A stretch of DNA of 34,961 nt, taken from NCBI GenBank assembly GCA_020027215.1, contig JAHRAO010000045.1, positions 1 to 34,961 of the forward strand, given 5' to 3'. Positions 10,101 through 19,065 of the stretch are shown here, piece after piece. Each line of letters begins with the position of its first letter. Within the stretch, counting starts at the first letter, position 1. This DNA comes from Gammaproteobacteria bacterium (GTDB taxonomy: Bacteria; Pseudomonadota; Gammaproteobacteria; JABABF01; JAHRAO01). Below the pieces are notes generated by a model. The model was not told where the DNA came from, searched no databases, and saw only the letters and a program-made list of their open reading frames with translations. The position numbers and the translations under genes are program-made.

Positions 10101-10305
10101 CGCTGCGCGAGGCAACGGTCTCTAGGCGCATCATCGCTCCCTGAGTAATGGTCGGCGAGGTATTGGTCACCGATTGGGTCGGATCATCGGCTCGGCTGAG
10201 TGGGTTGGATGGGTTTGACGACGAATTATCTACACTACACGCCAACAAAACCAATAAGAATGCTCCGAGAAGCAACCGAAAACAGTGCCCTAAAAAGATC
10301 GTCAC
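7156..10305 (-). CDS. Large GLUG-motif surface lipoprotein
   Basis: This is a 1049-residue exported protein. The signal peptide ends in a lipobox LLAC with Cys23 followed by Ser, which favours outer-membrane sorting. Residues about 40-470 are β-rich, with repeated Ig/cadherin-like segments (for example DSILLQIKV, ATITVRLSDAANT). A calcium-loop-like segment DMDSNGLIDLIDDNE lies near residue 475. From about 580 to 900 there are roughly six GLUG-type repeats of the form GGLIGxxxxGxxxxxxATGDV (VGGLIGQQNGG, GYGGLIGKLTGG, DIGGLIGVHEKG and others). The C-terminus holds two more Asp/Asn-rich loops (DFDGDGVLE, CDANGNGQIDMSEE). GLUG repeats occur in bacterial surface proteins, often adhesins or proteases. 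No catalytic domain is visible here, so an adhesive or structural role is inferred. The gene starts 15 bp downstream of ilvD on the same strand and converges on mrcB. Confidence 0.85.
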   Translation of the reverse strand: MTIFLGHCFRLLLGAFLLVLLACSVDNSSSNPSNPLSRADDPTQSVTNTSPTITQGAMMRLETVASRSVSTVLTAGDSEGNTLMWIISLDPSAGRMELLNTIGSTVTAVYHPDFSMPGEYIVRIAVADGFSQDSILLQIKVTAAPPIPIFLGSNRISTNSIMFTNLPNESGTFQLSADRPFPEALLLWQIDRSPIPAKLNFQTNPLADSVIVEYLSAPVSGLTSGRISVSVAGAAVSRNYFDFFLDTDDPPEIDRSPIITSIVSPTAIVQNVTGHIFIEATDTDTPSHDLRWRIIRQIGGQSTDTTMIDTANEYFSLNPISGTTTNLTYRIKKAGESSIHVVIRDRNNDDDIMIRFISHGNQPPLFKSIISPSTILFLTSTGGTGVDQELRVNTTTALTFTANDVDENNSSLTWTVEASMGTVALSHINGDRTEVHYTAPLTIASTPSVTATITVRLSDAANTIVYRVPVVLKSIDMDSNGLIDLIDDNEIHYMRHDLTGASYRQNDSIAGATHGCPNDLCVGYELKKSIHLDEIWRPIGSQTTPFSAHFHGGGHTISNLTIRSSSTDYVGFFARVSTGSVISSVTFSVKQVVGRNYTGALAGEIIASTVNDIVFIPHDNLQTYEVLGAGYVGGIAGRLADNAIVQDVSTELSVLGNHTALGDNIGGAIGLMEGNAYPSDSTGDTFIQIWRDIGGTVANTYVRNVRNIGQVRSGINDISGGTQSRTAHNVGGLIGQQNGGALEKSVATGDVIGNNGSTSTVVLARGYGGLIGKLTGGGIVLRSRAAGDVRSIGNHRLSDIGGLIGVHEKGLVWQVHAAGTVHGKRNPVLFGDIPAYAPDDNLAGLIGLLGTQDQRIYQAYATGDINGHFSSTPYVSANPISGLIAHAASAEAYMTQVYFGGDIFVFEHQTGYSEGLIGNVGTTVTHATLSGINYFRNSTSTTDDGIGGMFTPSTSVTQAVYGLTFDELQQVTGESPQMSMPLLSGWESGFDFDGDGVLETSSGGDDLYSLYCDANGNGQIDMSEENSTNRVWNFGSSNDLPHISCLPPL

Positions 10306-10320
10306 CTTGGCTATGCCCTC

Positions 10321-12147
10321 TCACAAATCAACCAGCAAATTACGCACAGCACCAGTATCCGCACTGGTCACAAAATGGGCATAATATTGGAGGGCTGGAG
10401 ATATTTTTCGCGGGCGTTCTTGTTGTGGTTTCCATAATTGCATTGCTTCTCGGCGCCTTTTCAATTCTCCATCACTCACCCGTAAGGTCATTGTACGTTT
10501 CGGTATATCAATATCAATTTGATCGCCCGATTCAATGAGCGCAATAGTGCCGCCCGCCGCTGCTTCCGGTGAAATATGGCCTATAGATAATCCCGAAGTG
10601 CCACCAGAAAAACGACCATCAGTGATTAAAGCGCATGCTTCACCTAAACCCGTTGACTTTAGGTAACTCGTGGGGTAAAGCATTTCTTGCATGCCCGGTC
10701 CGCCGCGCGGACCCTCATAGCGAATGACCACTACCATCCCCGGTTTAATCTTTTTGTGTAAGATGTCATCAACGGCTTGCTCTTGGCTTTCGCAAATATA
10801 TGCACTACCACTAAATACCCACAACGATTCTTTGACCCCCGCTGTTTTGACAACACAACCATTTTCAGCAACATTACCATACAAAATAGCCAACCCGCCT
10901 TCATTGCTATAAGCATGTTCAAGATCGCGAATGCATCCATTGGCACGATCTAAATCGACACTCCACCGTTTATTTTGACTAAATGCCTGTTGGGTCGGTA
11001 CACCACCCGGCGCCGCCGCATACCATTCCAGCACTTTTTGATCGGTCGTCTCCACAATATCCCAATGCGCCAGTGCAGCCGATAAAGAGTTATCGTGTAC
11101 CATATTGACATCGTCATGCAAGAGTCCTGCGCGATGCAATTCTCCTAAAATAGCCATTACGCCGCCGGCGCGATGAACATCCTCCATATGATAACGCGGA
11201 GAACTTGGTGCGACTTTACAGAGGTGAGGCACTTTGCGGGATAGGCGGTCAATATCGTGCAAAGTAAAATTGACTCGTGCTTCCTTCGCTGCGGCGAGTA
11301 AGTGCAGAATGGTATTCGTCGATCCGCCCATAGCGATGTCTAAAGACATTGCATTTTCAAAAGCGGCACGATTGGCAATAGAACGCGGCAACACCGATTC
11401 ATCGTTTTTTTCATAATAAAGATGTGCTAATTCAACAATGCGGCGGGCAGCGTTGAGAAAGAGCTTTTTGCGATCACTATGAGTCGCCAACATGCTCCCA
11501 TTACCCGGTAAAGCCAATCCTAATGCCTCGGTGAGACAATTCATGGAATTGGCGGTGAACATTCCCGAGCACGAGCCACAAGTAGGGCAAGCAGCGTGTT
11601 CGTAAGCAGTGACGACTTCATCGCTGGCTTGATTATCGGCAGCAATAACCATAGCATCCACTAAATCCAATTTTTCTTCCGCCAAATCAGTTTTACCGGC
11701 TTCCATAGGACCGCCCGAAACAAATATGGCGGGAATGTTAAGCCGTAATGCGGCTAAAAGCATCCCCGGCGTGATTTTATCGCAATTAGAAATACAGACC
11801 AGCGCATCGGCGCAATGGGCATTCACCATGTATTCTACCGAATCGGCAATGAGGTCTCGCGAGGGAAGGCTGTATAACATGCCGTCATGCCCCATAGCAA
11901 TACCATCATCTATCGCAATCGTGTTAAATTCTTTTGCTACTCCGCCTGCTTTATAAACCTCATTGCACACCAGTTGCCCGAGTGGGTGAAGGTGAACATG
12001 ACCTGGCACGAATTGGGTGAACGAATTGGCAACAGCGATAATCGGTTTATGAAAATCTTCGTCACGCATCCCTGTCGCTCTCCATAAAGCGCGCGCTCCT
12101 GCCATATTTCTCCCTTGAGTTGTTGTGTGGGAACGATATTGGGGCAT
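10321..12147 (-). CDS. ilvD: Dihydroxy-acid dehydratase
   Basis: It dehydrates 2,3-dihydroxy-isovalerate and 2,3-dihydroxy-3-methylvalerate to the 2-keto acids in valine and isoleucine synthesis, using an Fe-S cluster and Mg2+ in the cytoplasm. The 608 residues match the E. coli enzyme in length and can be aligned from the first residues ([20 protein letters not shown]). Expected signatures are present: [11 protein letters not shown] with a cluster-ligand Cys, [14 protein letters not shown], and near the C-terminus [14 protein letters not shown] and [10 protein letters not shown]. The start is ATG 12147. The gene has its own promoter region just downstream of radC (12166-12217). No leader peptide or attenuator typical of enteric ilv operons is seen in the short upstream interval. 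No other ilv gene is adjacent. Confidence 0.97.
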   Translation of the reverse strand: MPQYRSHTTTQGRNMAGARALWRATGMRDEDFHKPIIAVANSFTQFVPGHVHLHPLGQLVCNEVYKAGGVAKEFNTIAIDDGIAMGHDGMLYSLPSRDLIADSVEYMVNAHCADALVCISNCDKITPGMLLAALRLNIPAIFVSGGPMEAGKTDLAEEKLDLVDAMVIAADNQASDEVVTAYEHAACPTCGSCSGMFTANSMNCLTEALGLALPGNGSMLATHSDRKKLFLNAARRIVELAHLYYEKNDESVLPRSIANRAAFENAMSLDIAMGGSTNTILHLLAAAKEARVNFTLHDIDRLSRKVPHLCKVAPSSPRYHMEDVHRAGGVMAILGELHRAGLLHDDVNMVHDNSLSAALAHWDIVETTDQKVLEWYAAAPGGVPTQQAFSQNKRWSVDLDRANGCIRDLEHAYSNEGGLAILYGNVAENGCVVKTAGVKESLWVFSGSAYICESQEQAVDDILHKKIKPGMVVVIRYEGPRGGPGMQEMLYPTSYLKSTGLGEACALITDGRFSGGTSGLSIGHISPEAAAGGTIALIESGDQIDIDIPKRTMTLRVSDGELKRRREAMQLWKPQQERPRKISPALQYYAHFVTSADTGAVRNLLVDL

Positions 12148-12165
12148 TATCTTAAACCTGACTGC

Positions 12166-12217
12166 ATTATATCAAATTCTATCAGCGAGTATGCGATAGG
12201 GCGCAGGATGGTGTCAA
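12166..12217 (-). promoter_or_regulatory. Probable ilvD promoter region
   Basis: Reading on the minus strand, a consensus -35 TTGACA (12217-12212) is followed after 18 bp by CATACT (12193-12188, 4 of 6). Closer to the gene lies an extended -10, TGATATAAT (TATAAT at 12171-12166), which would start RNA about 12 nt before ilvD. Either or both could be used. These are visual matches only. Confidence 0.5.
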
Positions 12218-12892
12218 TTAAATTAACCCTTCTTCAACAAAAGAAGTGACCTTATCGTGTCCAACGATAATGTGGTCTAACACTCTAATGTCTAATATCG
12301 CTAGAGCCTCTATTAAATGGCGGGTTATTTTGCGGTCGGCAATACTCGGTTCTGTGTGTCCCGAAGGATGATTATGGGCAAAAATCACCGCTGCTGCATT
12401 ATGCTCAATACAGCGGCGCACTACTTCACGCGGATAAACAGCCGCACTGTCTATGGTGCCATGGAACAATGTCTCGCTCGTAATTAATTGATTGCGTGTA
12501 TCTAAGAAAAAACAAACAAAAATTTCGCGATCCTCGCCAATAAAGTGAGCACTGATGTATTCCCGTGACATGCGCGAGTGTTTCAATAATTTTTTTTCGG
12601 GACAATGGTATGCCAAGTAACGTCGCCCCAATTCCAATGACGCCTGCAAACGCGCATATTTAATCTTTCCCACACCGGGAACTTCACATAGTTTTTGACA
12701 CGATGCGCCGCATAGCTGCTGTATGCCCGCAAAACGGCACAATAAATACTCCGACATCTCTAGTACACTGCGTTGCGGAGTACCTGTGCCCATGATAATA
12801 GCGATAATTTCGGCTTCGGAAAGGCTACGCGCTCCGTGGGTAATCAATTTTTCACAAGGGAGTTCGTAAGAAGGGCGATCCTTGATATTCAT
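12218..12892 (-). CDS. radC: RadC family JAMM-domain protein
   Basis: This is a UPF0758/RadC protein of 224 residues, the usual length. The N-terminal helix-hairpin-helix region contains LCEVPGVGKIKYARLQASLELGRR. The C-terminal JAB/MPN+ metal-binding domain has the HNHPSG…D motif (HNHPSGHTEPSIAD) plus an upstream Glu in ETLFHG. The family is widespread. The old DNA-repair assignment from E. coli radC102 has been withdrawn, and the true role is uncertain. ATG 12892 is preferred over the in-frame TTG at 12919 because conserved RadC homology begins directly after it (IKDRPSYELPCEKL). It lies downstream of dinG on the same strand with a separate putative promoter between them. Confidence 0.93.
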   Translation of the reverse strand: MNIKDRPSYELPCEKLITHGARSLSEAEIIAIIMGTGTPQRSVLEMSEYLLCRFAGIQQLCGASCQKLCEVPGVGKIKYARLQASLELGRRYLAYHCPEKKLLKHSRMSREYISAHFIGEDREIFVCFFLDTRNQLITSETLFHGTIDSAAVYPREVVRRCIEHNAAAVIFAHNHPSGHTEPSIADRKITRHLIEALAILDIRVLDHIIVGHDKVTSFVEEGLI

Positions 12893-12926
12893 CCTGAATC
12901 CATATGTCCATAAAAGCAATGAATTT

Positions 12927-12955
12927 ATTCTACCATAGAGTATTGCGATTTACAA
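12927..12955 (-). promoter_or_regulatory. Probable radC promoter
   Basis: On the minus strand TTGTAA (12955-12950) and TAGAAT (12932-12927) are separated by 17 bp. They lie 34 bp upstream of the radC ATG in the 80-bp dinG-radC gap. The -10 is 5/6 and the -35 is 4/6 to the sigma70 consensus. Confidence 0.5.
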
Positions 12956-12972
12956 GATAAAATTTCCACCCA

Positions 12973-15033
12973 TTAAATTTTCATACTATATTGGGGGAGT
13001 ACTGATAGAATTTGGCGTCCGTAAGATTGTGTCTTTATGCGAATATCTAACAAAGATATCATACCGCTATCATCTGCCGTGCGCAATAAGCGTCCGCAGG
13101 CTTGCTTCAGCCGCAACGCCGCTTTGGGGACCTGTATGGCATCAAATGATGAAATGCCCTGTGCGTTCAGCCATTCCGTATAAGCTTGTTCAAGGGGGTC
13201 AGTGGGATTGGCAAAGGGTAGTTTTGCAATGACAATATGTGTGCATAAATTGCCCGGTAAATCTATCCCTTCGGCAAAACTAGCTAAGCCAAAAATAATA
13301 GAAGGCAATTTCCGCTGGATACGGGCGCTGTGTCGCTCCACCATTTTGATTTTACTCACATTGCCTTGACATATGGCTATTTTTTTTACCGTCGGCGGCA
13401 GTTGATCAAATGTCGCCGACATTTGTTTGCGTGAAGCAAATAAAACCAACATACCTTCCCCATACTGAACCGACTGAGCAATGAAACGCACAATTGCTTG
13501 GGTATGCTCGTCAAACTGGTTTGGATTGCAGGCTAAAGGCGGCACTTGAAAAACTGCATTTTCTTGTACAAAATCGCTCATCACCGATAAATAAGTGGTA
13601 TGTGCGGGCAACCCAATTTCTTGTTGCAGTAACTCAAATCCATGAATAGTACTCAAGGTAGCAGATGTCAGCACAACACCAGCACAATGCGGCCACAAAA
13701 ATTGGTTAAGTTGTTCGGCGGCTAAAATAGGGCTCACCGCCAATTTGCAGTCTTCACCAATCCATTCACACCATTTCACCAAGGGTGGATTTTGCGCGGG
13801 AATGTCTTCTTGTAAATCCGGCTCATCATCGACATAGTGCTGCCATAATTGATGTGATTTCTCCACACGTGCATTGATGGTTGATATCAAAATGTAGAGT
13901 GCCTGTTCGTCATCGCTATGCGTTCCTTTGGTAATTTTGTGCTGCAAATAAGATAATATATCTTTACTCTGGGCGAGACATTGCGTTTCGAGCCCCATAA
14001 TCTCTTGACAGTGGTGGCGTAATGCCACTGGAGTCGTATGGAACAATTGTGGAGATACCTCTTGGGGAGCGGATGGTGCATGCGGAAGCGATTTTAAGAT
14101 TGCTATCACTTTTTTTTGTTGGTGCCGCACACTTTTGAGTAACGCAGTAAATTCTGTCCACAGCTGGTAAAGTTTATCGGTACGGGGCAGTTTTTTCAGG
14201 GTGGACTCTAATTTTTTTTGATTTTGCCCCAGCCAATCACAGTTAGAGCGCACTTGAATATTTCGTGCGAAAGAACGGCAGGCAATTTCATTGAAACGGT
14301 GGGCTTCGTCAAATACATATATACTGTCTGCTAGGGGAGGTAAAATTGCCCCACCCCCGCGCACAATATCGGCTAAAACAATATCGTAATTAACAATGAC
14401 GCAATCCACTTCCATTGCCTTGCGCCGCGCCCGATAAAAAAAACATTTTTGATAATGACGGCAATCTTTTTTAGTGCACGAATGAAAATCAATAGAAACA
14501 CTATCCCAGTGCTGATCATCAATATTATTTGGAAAAGTAGCCCGTTCGCCATCCCATTTACCGTGGGCAATGGTTTTTTCAAATTGTCGGTAGAAGGCAC
14601 CATCGTCATTCTCAATCAGCGAATGCTGACTAAGCCCACGCAACCCATCTTCTAAACGCATTTGACATAAATAATGATTGTGTCCTTTGAGGAGTGTATA
14701 ACTGAACGATAGCTGTGCATGGCGAATAAAATCAGGCATAATACTCGCCAACTGTTCCTGTAGTGCACTGGTTGGGGTCACTAAAATCAGTTTCTTTTTT
14801 GTATGGCGCGCTATGGGGAGCAATGCCAATAAATAGGCAGCTGTTTTCCCTGTACCGGTCGGCGACTCTACCACTAAACAGGGATGCGTTGGATCACCAT
14901 CCATCTGTAAATCACCGAGAGTGTGCGCAATAGCATCAATCATTTCCACCTGTCCTTGGCGGTGGCGATAGTGCCCTCGGCGTAGCCAACGCTGATAAGC
15001 CTGGTCTACTTCATTTTTTATACGCGCTTTCAT
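12973..15033 (-). CDS. dinG: DinG-type Fe-S cluster superfamily 2 DNA helicase
   Basis: It is an XPD/DinG-family 5'-3' helicase predicted to unwind forked or R-loop structures in DNA repair and at replication conflicts. It has 686 residues (E. coli DinG has 716). Walker A is ESPTGTGKT (about 56-64) and the DEAH box is VFDEAHRFNE (about 240-249). Four cysteines are placed as in DinG: Cys123 in HYLCQM and then C186-x4-C191-x5-C197 in SCTKKDCRHYQKC. They should ligate a 4Fe-4S cluster. C-terminal helicase motifs include LTSATLS, FGLASFAEGIDLPG and the motif VI-like QACGRLLRT. YoaA is the closest alternative, but the cysteine spacing fits DinG well. The start is ATG 15033; a TTG directly before it (15036) is less likely. 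It is divergent from the DUF349 gene. Confidence 0.88.
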   Translation of the reverse strand: MKARIKNEVDQAYQRWLRRGHYRHRQGQVEMIDAIAHTLGDLQMDGDPTHPCLVVESPTGTGKTAAYLLALLPIARHTKKKLILVTPTSALQEQLASIMPDFIRHAQLSFSYTLLKGHNHYLCQMRLEDGLRGLSQHSLIENDDGAFYRQFEKTIAHGKWDGERATFPNNIDDQHWDSVSIDFHSCTKKDCRHYQKCFFYRARRKAMEVDCVIVNYDIVLADIVRGGGAILPPLADSIYVFDEAHRFNEIACRSFARNIQVRSNCDWLGQNQKKLESTLKKLPRTDKLYQLWTEFTALLKSVRHQQKKVIAILKSLPHAPSAPQEVSPQLFHTTPVALRHHCQEIMGLETQCLAQSKDILSYLQHKITKGTHSDDEQALYILISTINARVEKSHQLWQHYVDDEPDLQEDIPAQNPPLVKWCEWIGEDCKLAVSPILAAEQLNQFLWPHCAGVVLTSATLSTIHGFELLQQEIGLPAHTTYLSVMSDFVQENAVFQVPPLACNPNQFDEHTQAIVRFIAQSVQYGEGMLVLFASRKQMSATFDQLPPTVKKIAICQGNVSKIKMVERHSARIQRKLPSIIFGLASFAEGIDLPGNLCTHIVIAKLPFANPTDPLEQAYTEWLNAQGISSFDAIQVPKAALRLKQACGRLLRTADDSGMISLLDIRIKTQSYGRQILSVLPQYSMKI

Positions 15034-15043
15034 CAATACGATA

Positions 15044-15051
15044 ATTATATC
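15044..15051 (-). promoter_or_regulatory. Putative -10 element for dinG
   Basis: GATATAAT on the minus strand (TATAAT at 15049-15044) lies 11 bp before the dinG ATG. No good -35 is seen 16-18 bp upstream. A start here would give a very short or no leader. Confidence 0.35.
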
Positions 15052-15195
15052 TTTTTAATTGAGCGATTACCCTATACGGTTCCCTTGTTCAGCAAACACG
15101 CACAGCGATGCCGTTCGGGCGCTCCATGAGTACATTCATGCTCTCGCCGTGCAGGTTTTTGAGATAAAGAAATAGTCATCGCTCTGCGCGGATTG
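15052..15195. other. Intergenic stretch between divergent dinG and DUF349 genes
   Basis: These 144 bases hold no supportable gene. The only structure I see is an inverted repeat CATGA-GTACAT-TCATG (15125-15140) and a 16-codon minus-strand frame (15088-15138). Neither has enough support to call. Confidence 0.4.
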
Positions 15196-15203
15196 GATAT
15201 AAT
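15196..15203 (+). promoter_or_regulatory. Putative -10 element for the DUF349 gene
   Basis: GATATAAT (TATAAT 15198-15203) lies 40 bp upstream of ATG 15244, with no convincing -35 at 16-18 bp. A purine-rich AGGAGA at 15211-15216 is too far from the start (about 28 nt) to be a normal ribosome site for that ATG. Confidence 0.4.
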
Positions 15204-15243
15204 TGAGTAGAGGAGAATAGAGACCAGCACAACTGAACCATAA

Positions 15244-17712
15244 ATGTCTGAACAATCTTCTTTAGACGGTTTAAGCCAAGAAGAATTGGCACGTATTGTG
15301 CTATCCAGCGAATTCCATCAGCAACGCAAAAACGCAGCTTTATTGCTGCACGATATCCAGCTGATTGTACAGACCTTAAAGCACATCAAAACACACGATA
15401 AAGGTATCGCTAAAATTTTGCAAGCCAAGTGCACTGCAGATAAAAAGCGGCGCGAAAAAAACGAAGCGACCAATCAGCGCTTACACGAATTGACCACCGC
15501 TGCGCAAAAATTATCCAATCAACCATGGAGCAAACACTACCCGAATCAATATCAGCATTTACTGCGTACATGGAAGCAATTCCAACAAGACAATGCACTC
15601 AATAGCGATGAATTTGATCGGCATATAGAAAAATGTCATCTTATGATGGAAACCCACCAAACCGTTATAGATGCAGAGCAACAACTCACTGCCTTCTGTA
15701 ATGAATGGGAAGCGGATTTACTCGGCTTAGCCAATGCTGAGAGTAATACCGTTATGGCGCACGCGATAACGGTCATCAAAAATCAACGCAACCGAGTCAC
15801 GCAATACACTCCTTACCTCACATATCTTTCTTCATTTCATTCATTACAGCAACAATACAAACAACTTAACCAAAAACACGCTCGACTCGCCCACAGCGTG
15901 GAATATTGGTTAAAAAATGAACAAAATTGTACAACTCAGTGCCCAAATAATATTCAAAATGCCACACAAGCCGAGCAACTGTATGCCCTTGCGGCACAAA
16001 ATGAAAAGATAATCCATGAATTAAAGTGGCCAGATTTTGCACCAATACCACGCACTGTAGCGGAAGTACAAAATGCACAATGCACAATTGCCGCCAAAGT
16101 GACCGCAACACGTAAAATGATTGATCAACACCATAACAAAATCAAAACAAATTTACCCGCGTTACAACACAAATTGCGCACACAACAGTTAAAAGCCGCT
16201 TTTGCCATTTACATGCGGGTTGAAGCACTACTCCCTTACTTAAAGAAAAGCGATTCTCTGAGCAAAAAATGTGTAGCATTAATGCCCCAATTAGACGAAT
16301 TGATTGATTGGCAAGATTATACGACAAAAGAAAAGCGCAGGCAGCTCTGCACGAGTATGCAACAATTGATTGCAACGAAGGAACATCCTGCCGAATTGAG
16401 CAAAAAAATCACCGCTTTGCAAAAAGAGTGGGCTCAGCTCGGGCACACCAAGCACCAAGATTTATGGGATGAATTCCACCAATCTGCCGAACGCGCATAC
16501 CATCCAATAAAAGTATTTCGCCAGCAACGCGCCGAACAACGCAAAACAAATATGCAGAAACGGCAACAATTATGTGAAGAATTGGCAACGCATATCGCTC
16601 AATTTGATCGCCAACAATTATCTTCGGATACCTTATTGCACCACTGGCGCACTATGCAAAAAGAATGGGATCGGCATGCTTATATTGATAAAAAAGCAAC
16701 ACATTCCCTTATGCACAGATACGAAGAACTCAATCAACACATCAAAGAAAGATTAGCCCCCACTTTTGCACACAATAGTGAAAAAAAACGGGCTCTTTTA
16801 GAACGGCTGACTCAATTGTGTGCCGGTGAAAACCCTACAGATCACGACACACATCAAGTTAAATTATTACAAACCGCTTGGAAACAAATCGGTCCCTCGC
16901 AACAAGAAGATGAACGGGAGTTAAACCAGCAATTCAAAGAACAAGCAGATAGTTTTTTTGGCAAAAAACTCGCCTTACACAACGAACGCAAAAATAAAAG
17001 TAAAAATCAAATTCGCCAAGCGAAAGAAATTATTGCCGCGATAAAAAAACTGTGCACCCGCAAATCCCCTCCTCCGCCCCACACATATCAAAATGAGCGT
17101 GAACGTTTTCATACGCTGGAATTATCAAGGGATAGGCACGCCGCTCTGTATAAGCAATTCCAACAAGTGTGCGATCAATACGAAAATATGTCCAAAAAAT
17201 GGGAAAAAATAGCCGAGGAAAATGCCTATGCTGAATGTCAGCGGCTAGCTGAAATATGCCAACAATTAGAAATAGCCAGCTTAGATTCCAAAGGTGATCA
17301 TGGAGCATTGATTGACCGCTCTCACCAAGTATGGGAAGAAAGTCGCATTGCATTAGCACAAAATCAATTACGCACTATGCTCCATCAAAGATACGAGTAC
17401 GCTATTGACGCTTTACGCACCACTCAAATCATTGATTTTACTGAAGCCATTTCCACTCGGCGTTTATTATGTGTGAGGGCAGAAATTCTTGCCGATATTG
17501 ATTCACCGTCGCAAGATAAGACATTACGTATGGATTACCAAATCAACCGATTAAAAAATAACTTTAACGCCCAGAAAAATGAAGATACAGTAGCAACATT
17601 ACAACATGAGTGGCTCATAATCCCCGTTGCGGGCACACAGCACGCACGACTGCAAAAGCGGTTTGATGCCGCTTTAGCGCAACTCAAAGATAAGCCCGAG
17701 CGCGGCAATTAA
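15244..17712 (+). CDS. DUF349 repeat coiled-coil protein
   Basis: This is an 822-residue soluble, highly helical, Gln/Lys-rich protein without signal peptide or membrane segment. At least three or four DUF349-type units are recognisable by the spaced W…W/F…F pattern: ALQKEWAQLG…LWDEFHQSAERAY (about 390-420), MQKEWDRHAY…RYEELNQHI (about 470-505), LLQTAWKQIGPSQQ…LNQQFKEQADSFF (about 540-575), plus weaker ones. Large DUF349 proteins of this size are found in many gammaproteobacteria; their molecular function is unknown. ATG 15244 is the only reasonable start because an in-frame TAA lies immediately before it. The gene is divergent from dinG and converges on ctpA with only 3 bp between the stops and no obvious terminator. 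Confidence 0.85.
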   Translation: MSEQSSLDGLSQEELARIVLSSEFHQQRKNAALLLHDIQLIVQTLKHIKTHDKGIAKILQAKCTADKKRREKNEATNQRLHELTTAAQKLSNQPWSKHYPNQYQHLLRTWKQFQQDNALNSDEFDRHIEKCHLMMETHQTVIDAEQQLTAFCNEWEADLLGLANAESNTVMAHAITVIKNQRNRVTQYTPYLTYLSSFHSLQQQYKQLNQKHARLAHSVEYWLKNEQNCTTQCPNNIQNATQAEQLYALAAQNEKIIHELKWPDFAPIPRTVAEVQNAQCTIAAKVTATRKMIDQHHNKIKTNLPALQHKLRTQQLKAAFAIYMRVEALLPYLKKSDSLSKKCVALMPQLDELIDWQDYTTKEKRRQLCTSMQQLIATKEHPAELSKKITALQKEWAQLGHTKHQDLWDEFHQSAERAYHPIKVFRQQRAEQRKTNMQKRQQLCEELATHIAQFDRQQLSSDTLLHHWRTMQKEWDRHAYIDKKATHSLMHRYEELNQHIKERLAPTFAHNSEKKRALLERLTQLCAGENPTDHDTHQVKLLQTAWKQIGPSQQEDERELNQQFKEQADSFFGKKLALHNERKNKSKNQIRQAKEIIAAIKKLCTRKSPPPPHTYQNERERFHTLELSRDRHAALYKQFQQVCDQYENMSKKWEKIAEENAYAECQRLAEICQQLEIASLDSKGDHGALIDRSHQVWEESRIALAQNQLRTMLHQRYEYAIDALRTTQIIDFTEAISTRRLLCVRAEILADIDSPSQDKTLRMDYQINRLKNNFNAQKNEDTVATLQHEWLIIPVAGTQHARLQKRFDAALAQLKDKPERGN

Positions 17713-17715
17713 AAT

Positions 17716-19032
17716 TTAGGGAAAAGTCGCAACGCCGGTGTCTGTCGTCGACTCCGGCGGATGAATTAAATGTAGTCCTTTGAGCACATTGAAGGCGTGA
17801 AATAATTGATAGTCTTCAACTTTTTCTTGAGTCAGTGTTGCCACTATATTTTCTTCGCCTGATGGTGGAGCATCTAAATTATGCAAATATCTACTTAAAT
17901 CCTTTTCCTTTACGCTGATCGAATTTGTTTTGACCCGCGCACCTTCAACTTGCGGAATCACCACTGACGGTTGGATACCAAATCCTTGAATTGATTTGCC
18001 TTTAGGGGTGTAGTAGCGTGCAGTGGTAAGTTTAATTCCCGTCTCTTCATTTAAGATGATCACTTTTTGTACCGATCCTTTACCAAAGGTTTTTTCGCCT
18101 GCTAATATCGCTCGGCGGTGATCGTGTAGAGCACCCGCCATCACTTCTGACGCCGATGCGGTACCTCCATTGATCAAAATAATAATCGGTGTTCCATCCA
18201 ACCGATCACCTTGGGTCGCATAAAAATATGTTTTAGACTCTTTAACCCGCCCATTGGTGGATACAATTAAACCCTTGTTAAGAAAAATATCGCTTGTATG
18301 CACTGCCTCCTGCAAAATACCCCCAGGATTATTGCGTAAATCTATCACTGTCCCTTTGATCGGGTGTATGGCTTTGAGCTTATTGATGTGCGCCTTCATT
18401 TCATCGGCGGTTCCATTCTGAAAACGAGATATACGCAAATAAGCGTAACCGGGGGCGGCAAAATATGAACGAACACTGTCTAATTGAATCTTGGAAATAG
18501 TGAGGGTAAAATCCACCGACCGATCATTACGCATAATGGTGAGTGTGATGGTGCTTCCCAATGGATGGCTCAATTTATCCAGCACCTCATCAAAATCAAT
18601 TCCATGAATCAGCTGTCCATTCATTTTAATAATGAGATCACCACTTTGAATCCCTGCTTTTTGTGCGGGAGTATTATCGATCGGGGCAATCACTTTCAGC
18701 CCATTTTTTTCTTTGACGACTTCTATACCGATGCCATTCGTTTGTCCTGTCGTATTTTTTTCAATATCGGTCAATGCTTCTTTATCTAAATACGAAGAAT
18801 GCGGATCCAAATAATGCAACATACCGCGTATCGCGTTTTCAAACAATACGGAATCATCTATTTTTTCTACATAAGACGACCGAATTCTATGAAACGCTTC
18901 GGTAAAAGATTGCACCCAGTGCAGCGGGAAGACTTGTTGGACACTGTGCGTCTCAGTAGTTGCGTCAGCTGCCATTACCGGAGATATAGACAGACACAAC
19001 ACTAATAAACACAAACGTATATATCTCTTCAT
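17716..19032 (-). CDS. S41 family C-terminal processing protease (Ctp)
   Basis: It is a periplasmic serine endopeptidase that trims or degrades envelope proteins from their C-termini. The signal peptide is MKRYIRLCLLVLCLSISPVMAAD (cleavage after about residue 22). An N-terminal helical region follows (DPHSSYLD). A PDZ domain lies at about 95-180, with NGIGIEV as its GLGF-like loop. The protease core contains NGGTASASEVMAGAL with the catalytic Ser and EKTFGKGSVQ with the catalytic Lys, so it appears active. Its 438 residues fit the CtpA group rather than the longer Prc/Tsp. It is the last gene of a minus-strand set behind the pseudo-amidase and the propeptide-like protein, 33 bp downstream of the latter. 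The context suggests it may process one of them, which is inference. Confidence 0.93.
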   Translation of the reverse strand: MKRYIRLCLLVLCLSISPVMAADATTETHSVQQVFPLHWVQSFTEAFHRIRSSYVEKIDDSVLFENAIRGMLHYLDPHSSYLDKEALTDIEKNTTGQTNGIGIEVVKEKNGLKVIAPIDNTPAQKAGIQSGDLIIKMNGQLIHGIDFDEVLDKLSHPLGSTITLTIMRNDRSVDFTLTISKIQLDSVRSYFAAPGYAYLRISRFQNGTADEMKAHINKLKAIHPIKGTVIDLRNNPGGILQEAVHTSDIFLNKGLIVSTNGRVKESKTYFYATQGDRLDGTPIIILINGGTASASEVMAGALHDHRRAILAGEKTFGKGSVQKVIILNEETGIKLTTARYYTPKGKSIQGFGIQPSVVIPQVEGARVKTNSISVKEKDLSRYLHNLDAPPSGEENIVATLTQEKVEDYQLFHAFNVLKGLHLIHPPESTTDTGVATFP

Positions 19033-19065
19033 AATTATATAATAAATGAAAATAACCGCTTTTTA

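Noticed and set aside
15088-15138. A 16-codon minus-strand frame (ATG to TGA) upstream of dinG, possible leader peptide
   Set aside because: Too short to judge, no ribosome site, and it lies upstream of the putative dinG -10, so it would not be on the same RNA.
15125-15140. Inverted repeat CATGA-GTACAT-TCATG as an operator or LexA box
   Set aside because: It does not match the SOS box consensus (CTGT-N8-ACAG), and the 5-bp arms are short enough to be chance.
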